Shown here: one piece after another, positions 1 to 6,045 of the stretch
Layout of the letters: each line of letters opens with the position of its first letter
Position numbering within the stretch: the stretch's first letter is position 1
Source of the DNA: a virus
Virus record (IMG/VR): IMGVR_UViG_3300021141_000027
Span: 1 to 38,110 of that record
Direction: 5' to 3' (one strand)
DNA: 38,110 nt
The notes under the pieces: generated by a model
Told to the model about the DNA's origin: nothing
The model's input: the letters and a program-made list of their open reading frames with translations, nothing else
Database searches by the model: none
Translations under genes and position numbers: made by a program

Positions 1-2
1 GT

Positions 3-692
3 CATAAAATTGTTGATGCATTATCAAATGCTCGAAAATTAGGAACAATTGATTGGCTTGAGCCTGACGCAAAAAGTCAAGTCACTATAGAATATAATAA
101 TGATGCTACAGTCAAAAGAATTGACAAGATTGTTTGTTCTACTCAACATCACCGTGATGTACAACTTAACGAATTACGGTTCGCAATTGAAAATCTTATT
201 AGAGAGTTGTTTCCAAAAGATTTGATTGACGATAAAACTAAGTTTTTAATCAATCCAACCGGGCGGTTTGTAATTGGTGGACCAGATGGAGATACCGGAC
301 TGACAGGCCGTAAGATCATTGTTGATACATATGGCGGTTATGCACCTCATGGTGGAGGTGCGTTTAGCGGCAAGGATCCTACTAAAGTAGATAGATCGGC
401 TGCGTATATGGCTCGGTATCTTGCTAAAAATATCGTAGCAAGTAATAAAGCAAATTGGGCAACAGTACAATTAAGTTATGCAATCGGGATTGCGCAACCT
501 ATGTCTGTATATGTCGAGAGCGATAGGCACAGCAGGGAATTAACAGAATGGATTATCAAAAATGTTGATCTAACTCCAAAGGGAATTATTAAACATTTTG
601 ACTTATTTAGACCAATCTATACATCTACTACTAATTACGGTCACTTTGGCAAATCCTATCTGCCTTGGGAAAAATGTGATCTTTTTAAATAA
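3..692 (+). CDS. metK: S-adenosylmethionine synthetase, C-terminal part (5' end outside window)
   Basis: Makes S-adenosylmethionine from methionine and ATP. The frame is open from base 3, so the gene starts upstream of the window; about 229 C-terminal residues of a usual ~385 are present. Visible family motifs are the [10 protein letters not shown] strand, VCSTQH, the [14 protein letters not shown] loop and the signature [19 protein letters not shown], which carries phosphate- and metal-binding residues. No internal stop or frameshift is seen. The codons are clearly more AT-rich than in uvsX just downstream, which hints at a separate origin. Phage MetK is uncommon; it could feed DNA methylation or the SpeD encoded at 29845, or replace host SAM lost to a phage SAM-degrading enzyme (none seen here). 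Function is secure from motifs; the role in infection is inference. Confidence 0.93.
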   Translation, partial: HKIVDALSNARKLGTIDWLEPDAKSQVTIEYNNDATVKRIDKIVCSTQHHRDVQLNELRFAIENLIRELFPKDLIDDKTKFLINPTGRFVIGGPDGDTGLTGRKIIVDTYGGYAPHGGGAFSGKDPTKVDRSAAYMARYLAKNIVASNKANWATVQLSYAIGIAQPMSVYVESDRHSRELTEWIIKNVDLTPKGIIKHFDLFRPIYTSTTNYGHFGKSYLPWEKCDLFK

Positions 693-695
693 CTG

Positions 696-725
696 ATGTA
701 CATTATTCGTAATTCGTGTTATACT
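696..725 (+). promoter_or_regulatory. Early promoter upstream of uvsX
   Basis: The -35 element ATGTAC (696-701) is followed 18 bp later by TATACT (720-725), preceded by TGT (extended -10). It belongs to a family of about 15 similar sites in this window. The uvsX start codon is 20 bp downstream behind a good AAGGAG site. Confidence 0.8.
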
Positions 726-744
726 GAGAATATAAGGAGAACAT

Positions 745-1815
745 ATGTCGGATCTACTAAATAAACTTCGCAAGAATACAACTATCAAGGACTCAGATAT
801 CCTAGCGGACTCTAAGTTCTTCAATGCCAAGGATATGGTTGCAACTACGGTTCCTGCCATCAACATCGCTCTGAGTGGTAAGATCAATGGCGGTTTTGTG
901 CCAGGTCTCACTATCTGGGCAGGTCCATCGAAGCACTTCAAGACCTCGTTCAGTCTGCTCATGGCCAAGGCATACATGGACAAGTATGCAGATGCAGTCA
1001 TGCTCTTCTATGACTCTGAGTTCGGTACTCCACAGTCATACTTCGACTCGTTCGGTATCGATACCTCTCGTGTCCTTCACACGCCTATCACCGACGTTGA
1101 ACAGCTTAAGTTTGACATCATGCATCAGTTCGAGGAGATCAAGCGTGGTGATCATGTCATCATCGTGATCGATTCGGTTGGCAACCTTGCATCTAAGAAG
1201 GAAGTCGAGGATGCTCTGAAGCAGAACTCTGCTGCCGACATGACTCGTGCCAAGCAACTCAAGTCTCTGTTCCGTATGGTCACCCCACACCTCAACCTAA
1301 AGGACATTCCTTTGGTCGTGGTCAACCACACCTACCAGACTCAGGAGATGTACTCTAAGGCGGTCGTGAGCGGTGGTACTGGCATCTACTACTCAGCTGA
1401 CAACATCTTTATCATCGGCCGTCAACAGGAGAAGGACGGTAAGGAAGTTACCGGATACAACTTCATCATCAACGTCGAGAAGAGCCGGTTCGTCAAGGAG
1501 AAGTCCAAGATTCCTATCGAGGTATCATGGGACAAGGGTATCAGTAAGTGGTCTGGTCTTATGGACATGGCTATCGAGTCTGGTCATGTGATCAAGCCAA
1601 AGGTTGGCTGGTTCCAGAAGGTCGATATGGAAACCGGTGAGATTGATGCTAAGAACTATCGTATGGCCGATACATATGCGTTCGGCTTCTGGCATCCTAT
1701 CCTGCTGTGCCCAAAGTTCAATGAGTTCATTGAGAAAAAGTATGCTGTAGCTGCTGGTTCTATCATGCAGAGTGAAGATGTTATTGAAGATCTGGAACTG
1801 GAGGAAGACGACTGA
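745..1815 (+). CDS. uvsX: UvsX-type RecA recombinase
   Basis: ATP-dependent strand-exchange protein for recombination-dependent replication and repair, the phage T4 equivalent of RecA. The 356 residues are close to T4 UvsX in length. Walker A is GPSKHFKTS (about residues 60-68) and the Walker B strand is VIIVIDSVGNL (about residue 140). The C-terminus is acidic (EDLELEEDD), as in UvsX and SSB-interacting proteins. The ATG has AAGGAG 7 bp upstream and its own early promoter at 696. The stop overlaps the helicase start (TGATG), so the two are translationally coupled, reflecting the T4 order uvsX-40-41 without gene 40. Codon use is GC-richer than the surrounding small genes. Confidence 0.96.
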   Translation: MSDLLNKLRKNTTIKDSDILADSKFFNAKDMVATTVPAINIALSGKINGGFVPGLTIWAGPSKHFKTSFSLLMAKAYMDKYADAVMLFYDSEFGTPQSYFDSFGIDTSRVLHTPITDVEQLKFDIMHQFEEIKRGDHVIIVIDSVGNLASKKEVEDALKQNSAADMTRAKQLKSLFRMVTPHLNLKDIPLVVVNHTYQTQEMYSKAVVSGGTGIYYSADNIFIIGRQQEKDGKEVTGYNFIINVEKSRFVKEKSKIPIEVSWDKGISKWSGLMDMAIESGHVIKPKVGWFQKVDMETGEIDAKNYRMADTYAFGFWHPILLCPKFNEFIEKKYAVAAGSIMQSEDVIEDLELEEDD

Positions 1816-3227
1816 TGAAAATCGAAAACGTTATCTTTGGAAATCTTGTAAACAATGAGGAGTATGCTCGCAAAGTAATTCCATTCTTGAAGTCTGACTA
1901 TTTCACTGATAACGTTGATCGTACCATTTTCGAACTCGTCGAGTCTTATGTTGCCAAGTACAGTACCTTCCCCTCTAAGGAGGCGTTGAGTATTGATCTT
2001 GGCAACAAGACTGGACTAACCGATGACCAGTTCAAGAGTGCCGAAGGCATTATCTCTGAACTGGCCAAGAGTGATGATCGTGATGTGGCATGGTTGATCG
2101 ACTCCACTGAGAAGTTCTGTAAGGACAAGGCTCTTTATAATGCTCTCATGGAGTCGATCAAGCTAGTTGATGACAATCGCAGCAAGGATGGCATCTCGGT
2201 TGGTTCTATTCCTCAGATCCTTACAGATGCACTGGCTGTGTCATTCGATCAGAGTATCGGCCATGACTTTCTAGATGACTCTGATGATCGATACGAGTTC
2301 TACCATCGTACCGAGGTGAAGATCCCGTTCGATCTGGACTTCTTCAACAAGATCACGAAGGGTGGCCTTCCGCGTAAGACTCTGAACATTGCTCTTGCCG
2401 GTACTGGTGTAGGTAAGTCTCTGTTCATGTGTCACTGCGCTGCTGGCAACCTTATGGCTGGTCTCAACGTCCTATACATCACCATGGAAATGGCTGAGGA
2501 GAAGATTGCTGAACGTATTGATACCAACCTCCTTGGTATGACCACAGACGATCTCCGTGAGCTTACTAAGCCATCGTATGACAAACACATGAGTCGTGTC
2601 AAACAACGCGCCAAAGGCAAGCTGATCGTCAAGGAGTATCCTACTGCATGTGCAGGTTCGGCTAACTTCCGTCACCTCATCAATGAGTTGAAGATCAAGA
2701 AGAACTTTGTACCTGACATGATCTACATCGACTATCTGAACATCTGCACCTCGTCACGTATCAAGGCAGGTTCTAACGTCAACTCGTACACGATGATCAA
2801 GGCGATCGCTGAGGAGCTTCGTGGTTTGGCTGTAGAGTGTAACGTTCCTATCATGTCGGCTACTCAGACAACTCGTACGGGCTTCTCATCATCCGATGTT
2901 GGTCTAGAGGATACCTCTGAGTCGTTCGGTCTGCCAGCTACGGCCGACTTCATGTTTGCACTTATCTCGAGTGACGAACTGAAACAACTCGGCCAGATCA
3001 TGGTCAAGCAGCTGAAGAACCGTTACGGCGATCCTGAGATGCACAAACGGTTCGTTATCGGTGTTGACTACTCTAAGATGAAGTTGTACAACACTGAGGA
3101 GTCTGCACAGACCGATCTTATGGATGATACACCTATCTTCGATAAGTCAACGACCGGGCAGCGGTATGAGAACGACTACAAGCCTGCAACCAAGTTTGAT
3201 AAGATAAAATTTGCAGGATTCAAGTAG
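1815..3227 (+). CDS. 41: DnaB-family replicative helicase (T4 gp41-like)
   Basis: Hexameric 5'-3' helicase that unwinds the fork and works with the gp61 primase encoded at 23215. At 470 residues it matches T4 gp41 (475). The N-terminal part (about 1-130) is the helical linker/primase-binding region. The RecA-like domain has Walker A GTGVGKS near residue 197 and a Walker B-type strand MIYIDYLNIC near 306, followed by a SATQTTR sensor strand near 354. It starts inside the uvsX stop codon and ends exactly one base before the next small gene. Confidence 0.96.
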   Translation: MKIENVIFGNLVNNEEYARKVIPFLKSDYFTDNVDRTIFELVESYVAKYSTFPSKEALSIDLGNKTGLTDDQFKSAEGIISELAKSDDRDVAWLIDSTEKFCKDKALYNALMESIKLVDDNRSKDGISVGSIPQILTDALAVSFDQSIGHDFLDDSDDRYEFYHRTEVKIPFDLDFFNKITKGGLPRKTLNIALAGTGVGKSLFMCHCAAGNLMAGLNVLYITMEMAEEKIAERIDTNLLGMTTDDLRELTKPSYDKHMSRVKQRAKGKLIVKEYPTACAGSANFRHLINELKIKKNFVPDMIYIDYLNICTSSRIKAGSNVNSYTMIKAIAEELRGLAVECNVPIMSATQTTRTGFSSSDVGLEDTSESFGLPATADFMFALISSDELKQLGQIMVKQLKNRYGDPEMHKRFVIGVDYSKMKLYNTEESAQTDLMDDTPIFDKSTTGQRYENDYKPATKFDKIKFAGFK

Positions 3228-3419
3228 ATGGATTGGGAGAAGATATCTGTCAAACCCGAGCCACAGTGGTCGGTCATAAAACAGCCGGTATACAAGTGGA
3301 GATGTCAACTCCATCCTGGTACCTACTGGATGGTCGAGGATCACCGGGTTCCTAATCGGTTTCATCGTAAGATGCAAGAGCTTTGTTTTGGTATTGTATG
3401 GGAGAAGATCAATGGTTAA
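3228..3419 (+). CDS. Small conserved-type protein, unknown function (63 aa)
   Basis: The ATG follows the helicase stop with no gap, and the end overlaps the next gene by 8 nt, so it sits in the uvsX-41 transcription unit. The protein is rich in Trp and basic residues (WSVIKQPVYKW, HPGTYWMVEDH) and has no signal peptide or membrane segment. I do not recognise a family. Tight spacing on both sides is the main evidence that it is translated. Confidence 0.65.
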   Translation: MDWEKISVKPEPQWSVIKQPVYKWRCQLHPGTYWMVEDHRVPNRFHRKMQELCFGIVWEKING

Positions 3420-3648
3420 CTACAAAATCGTAAATGAACATATGGTAATGGCAGACACTCTTGTCGGCTACGTTGAGATCGGTGGTGATATCGTCGAGAC
3501 CAAGACAAACCAGATTATCAAATGTGGTTTGGGGATGAAGGAAGCCAAGGAACTGGTTCGGCATCTCAACTTTGGTGGTGGATTCGATGGTGAAACCCCA
3601 ACATTTTTTTTAGTTAATACTGCAAAAATACTAACTTCCAGTTATTAA
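3412..3648 (+). CDS. Small protein, unknown function (78 aa)
   Basis: The ATG at 3412 is chosen because GGGAGAAG lies just upstream; an in-frame ATG at 3388 lies deeper inside the previous gene with no ribosome site. The product starts MVNYKIVNEHMVMADTL and contains a Gly-rich segment (HLNFGGGFDGE) followed by a short hydrophobic stretch. Codons become strongly AT-rich at the 3' end, just before the late promoter at 3653. No family recognised. Confidence 0.65.
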   Translation: MVNYKIVNEHMVMADTLVGYVEIGGDIVETKTNQIIKCGLGMKEAKELVRHLNFGGGFDGETPTFFLVNTAKILTSSY

Positions 3649-3652
3649 CTTG

Positions 3653-3660
3653 TATAAATA
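3653..3660 (+). promoter_or_regulatory. T4-type late promoter (TATAAATA)
   Basis: Exact match to the T4 late -10 element used by the gp55/gp33 sigma system. It lies in an intergenic region with no long ORF downstream before the terminator at 3778, so it would drive the RNA candidate at 3666-3807. Confidence 0.65.
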
Positions 3661-3665
3661 ACTGT

Positions 3666-3807
3666 ACACTATGTGGTGCGTGGATATACAGTTTCAACTG
3701 TGTAAGTAGGCAAGAGTCTTAATTGACGAATGGAATAGACGGGATTACAGGTGGGGTTCCTCCTGTCACACGCATTTGGGGATGACTTTCGGGTCATCCC
3801 CTTTTTT
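3666..3807 (+). ncRNA. Candidate late structured non-coding RNA (~140 nt)
   Basis: A late promoter at 3653-3660 and a textbook terminator at 3778-3807 bracket a stretch with no ORF longer than 12 codons (an ATG at 3671). Paired segments are visible: a closing stem TGCGTG (3677-3682) with CACGCA (3769-3774), a hairpin ACAGT/TTCA/ACTGT (3688-3701), and a hairpin ACAGG (3747-3751) with CCTGT (3762-3766). It is not a tRNA: there is no T-arm or CCA-type architecture. The 5' end is estimated from the promoter position. Function is unknown. Confidence 0.5.
3778..3807 (+). terminator. Rho-independent terminator
   Basis: Nine-bp perfect stem GGGGATGAC (3778-3786) / GTCATCCCC (3793-3801), loop TTTCGG, then six T. 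It ends the uvsX-side transcripts and the candidate RNA immediately before the next early promoter. Confidence 0.92.
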
Positions 3808-3837
3808 ATGTACAATATATCGAAATAGGTGTACCTT
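3808..3837 (+). promoter_or_regulatory. Early promoter for the 3864 gene
   Basis: ATGTAC at 3808-3813 and TACCTT at 3832-3837, 18 bp apart. The -35 abuts the terminator T-run, so terminator and promoter are back to back. The leader after the -10 (GGTATAGTTAGCCAAGGAG) is nearly identical to the one at 37233. Confidence 0.7.
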
Positions 3838-3863
3838 GGTATAGTTAGCCAAGGAGAAAAAAC

Positions 3864-4151
3864 ATGTACACCCTTCATTATTTCGATATCAATAACAACA
3901 ATATCTCCACTATCTCACCACAATTCCCCGACATTCAAACCCTGGTCAACTATATCAACCAACACCCCGAAATCGACGCGGTTGTTTTCCATCAAAACAA
4001 CTACAACCACCGCGACACACTCGTCGCCGCCCGAATTGCCGACGTTATCCTCAACGGAAAACCTCGCCGGAAATTCGTCAAACAAATGGCCGAATATATC
4101 GAATCTATCCCCGATCAAATCCAATGGAAACCAAAATACCCTAAAAACTAA
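3864..4151 (+). CDS. Small early protein, C-rich codons, paralogue of the 37259 gene (95 aa)
   Basis: ATG behind AAGGAGAAAAAAC. The N-terminus shares the pattern F-D-x-x-x-N-x-N-I ... P-x-[FY]-P-x-I with the 61-aa product at 37259, and both genes share the same leader. The coding strand is unusually rich in A and C and poor in G (codons such as CCC, ATC, AAC, GCC), unlike its neighbours. The C-terminal half is basic (GKPRRKFVKQMAEYIES). No recognised domain; probably a host-takeover or accessory early gene by position (inference). Confidence 0.75.
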   Translation: MYTLHYFDINNNNISTISPQFPDIQTLVNYINQHPEIDAVVFHQNNYNHRDTLVAARIADVILNGKPRRKFVKQMAEYIESIPDQIQWKPKYPKN

Positions 4152-4227
4152 TTTCATTCTTTTGAAAATAGTTGTGTACATATTATGCGTTATGTGCTAA
4201 TATGAATAATAAGCTAAGGAGATTGTC
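4151..4227 (+). repeat. Promoter-leader cassette, copy A
   Basis: Bases 4151-4180 match 37981-38010 at 29 of 30 positions, and the 22 bases before the start-codon spacer (4204-4225) are identical to 38034-38055 and to 4883-4904. The distance from -35 to start codon is also kept within one base. It contains the promoter at 4174 and the ribosome site CTAAGGAG. Confidence 0.85.
4174..4203 (+). promoter_or_regulatory. Early promoter for the 4228 gene
   Basis: GTGTAC (4174-4179), 18 bp, TAATAT (4198-4203) preceded by TGC (extended -10). AT-rich AAAATAGTT lies just upstream, as in most copies. Confidence 0.8.
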
Positions 4228-4539
4228 ATGACCAAGTTCACCAAGGAAACTCTCAGCTACCACGGCGGCTACCTCCACTATCAGCCGCACGCTGATAACT
4301 ACTACGAAGGTCGTAAGTTCGTTGCTCGCTTCAAGCATCGTGGTCCGGTCACCAAAGCGAAGTTCGTCAAGGCCCTGATCAAGCACTACACGGTCGAAGA
4401 GTACTTTGCACGCCTCGGTGGTTCTGCAAATGCTCAGGGTGAAGCTCCTCTGCAGATCCTCATGAATGACGGTATCCTGGTGTTTCATGCTGATGAGAAG
4501 TTTGGCGGTTACTTCGTTCTGGACGGAAAGGTTATCTGA
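4228..4539 (+). CDS. Small early protein, unknown function (103 aa)
   Basis: ATG behind CTAAGGAG in cassette copy A. The product is rich in aromatic and basic residues (YHGGYLHYQPHADNYYEG, ARFKHRGPVTKAKF), with an ALIKHYTVEEYFARLGG helix in the middle and a beta-rich C-terminus (ILVFHADEKFGGYFVLDGKVI). No signal or membrane segment, and no family recognised. Its last codons (FVLDGKVI plus stop) are part of a 24-nt direct repeat whose second copy lies in another frame in the next gene. Its stop overlaps that gene's start (TGATG). Confidence 0.8.
   Translation: MTKFTKETLSYHGGYLHYQPHADNYYEGRKFVARFKHRGPVTKAKFVKALIKHYTVEEYFARLGGSANAQGEAPLQILMNDGILVFHADEKFGGYFVLDGKVI
4514..4537 (+). repeat. 24-nt direct repeat, copy 1
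   Basis: Identical to 4649-4672, 135 bp downstream. This copy ends the 4228 gene and includes GGACGGAAAGG, the ribosome site for the ATG at 4539. See copy 2 for the frame change. Confidence 0.93.
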
Positions 4540-4850
4540 TGGAAGGTTGTCGAAACGTTAAGCTCCAAACTGAAAGGCCAGACGGTCCTAAGGTTATACC
4601 TCTCACAAATGCCACGAGTGGCATTCACCCTAACTACAGTGTGGTGACTCGTTCTGGACGGAAAGGTTATCTAATGCAACAGATTGCATACGCAGTCGTC
4701 GGTGACGGCAAGTTCGGATTCAAGATCTTCGGTCAAACCTTCGAGACAGAAGGTTTGACCGAGTACTGGGAGAATCGTGGATACCAGACTATTCCTGTCT
4801 ACGTCGAGATGACCGACGAACTCAAAGAATTTTACTCCTACTCAAAATAG
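4539..4850 (+). CDS. Small early protein with internal repeat-borne second start (103 aa)
   Basis: The ATG overlaps the preceding stop. A second in-frame ATG at 4674 (58-aa product) sits behind the second copy of the 24-nt repeat, so both starts have the same ribosome site (GGACGGAAAGG) at the same distance. The N-terminal 45 residues (including ATSGIHPNYSVVTRSGRKG) may therefore be a later extension. The C-terminal part (MQQIAYAVVGDGKFGFKIFG, then an ETEGLTEYW region) is acidic and aromatic. The gene holds two perfect inverted repeats at 4608-4625 and 4729-4762. No family recognised. Confidence 0.75.
   Translation: MEGCRNVKLQTERPDGPKVIPLTNATSGIHPNYSVVTRSGRKGYLMQQIAYAVVGDGKFGFKIFGQTFETEGLTEYWENRGYQTIPVYVEMTDELKEFYSYSK
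4608..4625. repeat. 8-bp perfect inverted repeat in coding DNA
   Basis: AATGCCAC (4608-4615) and GTGGCATT (4618-4625) separated by GA; as RNA it would fold as a 7-bp stem with a CGAG loop. It lies inside the 4539 gene, upstream of the internal start. Confidence 0.8.
4649..4672 (+). repeat. 24-nt direct repeat, copy 2
   Basis: Identical to 4514-4537 but read in a different frame (RSGRKGYL here, VLDGKVI-stop in copy 1). It is followed by ATG at 4674, as copy 1 is followed by ATG at 4539. Confidence 0.93.
4729..4762. repeat. 14-bp perfect inverted repeat with 6-nt loop
   Basis: TCGGTCAAACCTTC (4729-4742), loop GAGACA, GAAGGTTTGACCGA (4749-4762). It is fully within the coding region of the 4539 gene and lacks a T-run, so it is not a standard terminator. 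An mRNA hairpin or RNase III-type processing site is possible. Confidence 0.9.
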
Positions 4851-4852
4851 TT

Positions 4853-4882
4853 GTGTACATATTATCAAAAGTATGCTAATAT
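4853..4882 (+). promoter_or_regulatory. Early promoter for the 4908 gene (cassette copy B)
   Basis: GTGTAC (4853-4858), 18 bp, TAATAT (4877-4882) with TGC before it. The A/T-rich upstream part overlaps the end of the 4539 gene. The downstream leader is identical to copies A and C. Confidence 0.8.
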
Positions 4883-4907
4883 GAATAATAAGCTAAGGAG
4901 ATTGAAA

Positions 4908-5174
4908 ATGTTTAATGTTCGAATGAATAAGTTTGGTAACAAAGTAGCTAACGGTAACTTCTCTATGACGTTCGCTAATGGCTACAGTGTCTCTGTGGCT
5001 ATGGGTGACGGCACTTATAGCGATGGTAATTCGGAAGACGGTTTTACCTCTGTTGAAGTCGCTGCATGGGATGCTGATGGCAACTGGGTTCAACTGGGTC
5101 ATGGCGATACGGTTGTCGGTTGGCAGTCACCTGAAAAGGTTCTGGCTATAATGAATAAAGTGGCAGCAATGTAA
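4908..5174 (+). CDS. Small early protein, unknown function (88 aa)
   Basis: The ATG at 4908 is chosen for the CTAAGGAG site of the cassette; the frame is open further up but overlaps the promoter. The product looks like a compact beta-rich domain (GNFSMTFANGYSVSVAMGDG, VEVAAWDADGNWVQLG) ending in a short helix (PEKVLAIMNKVAAM). No family recognised. Confidence 0.75.
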   Translation: MFNVRMNKFGNKVANGNFSMTFANGYSVSVAMGDGTYSDGNSEDGFTSVEVAAWDADGNWVQLGHGDTVVGWQSPEKVLAIMNKVAAM

Positions 5175-5201
5175 TTTAATGCGTGCATAGCTAAAATAGT
5201 T

Positions 5202-5231
5202 GTGTACATATTATGAAATATATGGTACATT
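5202..5231 (+). promoter_or_regulatory. Early promoter of the structured leader
   Basis: GTGTAC (5202-5207), 18 bp, TACATT (5226-5231) preceded by TGG. The expected start of transcription, 6-8 bp below the -10, coincides with base 5237, the first base of a 17-bp stem. Confidence 0.75.
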
Positions 5232-5236
5232 GGCTT

Positions 5237-5329
5237 ATACGATGGTGAAAGGCACGAATGGTCTTTCGTAAATTGGGTTGGGCTTCGGCTCTGTAAATTC
5301 CCTCAGTGGACCGCCTTCCACCATCGTAT
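5237..5329 (+). ncRNA. Riboswitch-like structured 5' leader RNA
   Basis: Bases 5237-5253 pair with 5313-5329 as a 17-bp helix with a single A.C mismatch. Inside are a hairpin ACGAA (5254-5258) / TTCGT (5265-5269) with loop TGGTCT, and a TTCG-tetraloop hairpin GGGC/GCTC (5280-5291). GGG (5275-5277) may also pair with CCC (5300-5302). The first loop can pair with GGACC (5308-5312), directly next to the closing helix, giving a pseudoknot. The 5346 gene starts 17 nt after the helix. A 9-codon ORF (ATG at 5242) lies in the structure. I compared it from memory with purine, SAM-I, THF, cobalamin, ZTP and phage glutamine RNAs and saw no match. Confidence 0.6.
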
Positions 5330-5345
5330 CTTTGTGGAGATTACT

Positions 5346-5750
5346 ATGACAATGCATCTTTTAGGTCCTGCTTACACCACCACTAATACGCGTGTACGAA
5401 AGACCAAGACTAGTGCCACGCAGTACCATAAGTACTATATTGATTGGCGTGATGACTGCAAGTTCAACAAGCGGCTTGGTACAGCGCCAAAGACTCTAGA
5501 CGAGTACATTGCGTATTGTCAGGGAAAGTACAAGCCAAAGCTCCGTGGCACACCGTTGCCAGAGTATAATGTATCCAACCACCGTGAACGCTATCCATCA
5601 CAGACCGACACTGGTGTCACATTTGCCAAGAAGCCAAACGTCTACACAGGCGATAAGTTGCTAGGTATTGCCACTATGCATAAGTCCAACATGGTTCCTG
5701 TCTTCAGTCAGGAGGATGCTGAAGAGATTGCTAAGATGCGCCGGGGCTAA
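5346..5750 (+). CDS. Conserved phage protein, unknown function (134 aa)
   Basis: The ATG at 5346 follows GTGGAGATTACT; an upstream in-frame GTG at 5334 falls inside that ribosome site and is rejected. From memory, the C-terminal sentence GIATMHKSNMVPVFSQEDAE and the SNHRERYPS motif recur in uncharacterised proteins of T4-like marine phages. The N-terminal part is basic (RKTKTSATQYHKYYIDW). No catalytic motif is obvious. It is the only gene directly under the structured leader at 5237-5329, so if that RNA is regulatory, this protein is its output (inference). Confidence 0.85.
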   Translation: MTMHLLGPAYTTTNTRVRKTKTSATQYHKYYIDWRDDCKFNKRLGTAPKTLDEYIAYCQGKYKPKLRGTPLPEYNVSNHRERYPSQTDTGVTFAKKPNVYTGDKLLGIATMHKSNMVPVFSQEDAEEIAKMRRG

Positions 5751-5757
5751 AATAGTT

Positions 5758-5787
5758 GTGTACAAATTATCCAAAATATCGTACTGT
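5758..5787 (+). promoter_or_regulatory. Early promoter for the 5812 gene run
   Basis: GTGTAC (5758-5763), 18 bp, TACTGT (5782-5787), followed by GAATAATAACAAGTGGAG. It heads the run of overlapping small genes 5812-8144. Confidence 0.75.
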
Positions 5788-5811
5788 GAATAATAACAAG
5801 TGGAGATTATT

Positions 5812-6036
5812 ATGAACCAACGTCCTGGCAAGACTCATTCGGCTGCGCTCGGTGATAGTCAGAATGTACCTCTTCGCTCTCTTATCGATTATGTCAAGAA
5901 TGCACGAGTTGCTCTCAACGAAACCGACCATGAGGATGCGGCGTATTATTTCGAAATGTTCGAAGACTTCCTTCGGACCGAGGTGGCAAACGGAACCAAA
6001 CCGTTGTCGTTCACGTACAAGTCACTTGGTCTATAA
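5812..6036 (+). CDS. Small protein, unknown function (74 aa)
   Basis: The ATG at 5812 follows GTGGAGATTATT; the in-frame GTG at 5800 is part of the ribosome site. The product has a polar N-terminus and an acidic helical middle (ALNETDHEDAAYYFEMFEDFLRTE). No family recognised. First gene of the 5812-8144 run. Confidence 0.75.
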   Translation: MNQRPGKTHSAALGDSQNVPLRSLIDYVKNARVALNETDHEDAAYYFEMFEDFLRTEVANGTKPLSFTYKSLGL

Positions 6037-6045
6037 GGAAACATT

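Noticed and set aside
1036-1290. Minus-strand ORFs opposite uvsX and other large genes
   Set aside because: They lack ribosome sites and recognisable motifs, and are shadows of codon-biased plus-strand genes; no minus-strand gene is supported in the window.
3661-3777. Possible tRNA or tRNA-like RNA
   Set aside because: The segment GTGGGGTTCCTCC recalls a T-arm, but there is no TTCRA loop, no 7-bp acceptor with a fitting length, and no anticodon arm.
5242-5271. Nine-codon leader peptide in the structured RNA
   Set aside because: No ribosome site, and no run of regulatory codons such as one amino acid repeated.
5237-5329. Known riboswitch (purine, SAM-I, cobalamin, THF, ZTP, phage glutamine)
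   Set aside because: Consensus core bases of these classes, as I recall them, are absent; kept only as an unassigned structured RNA.
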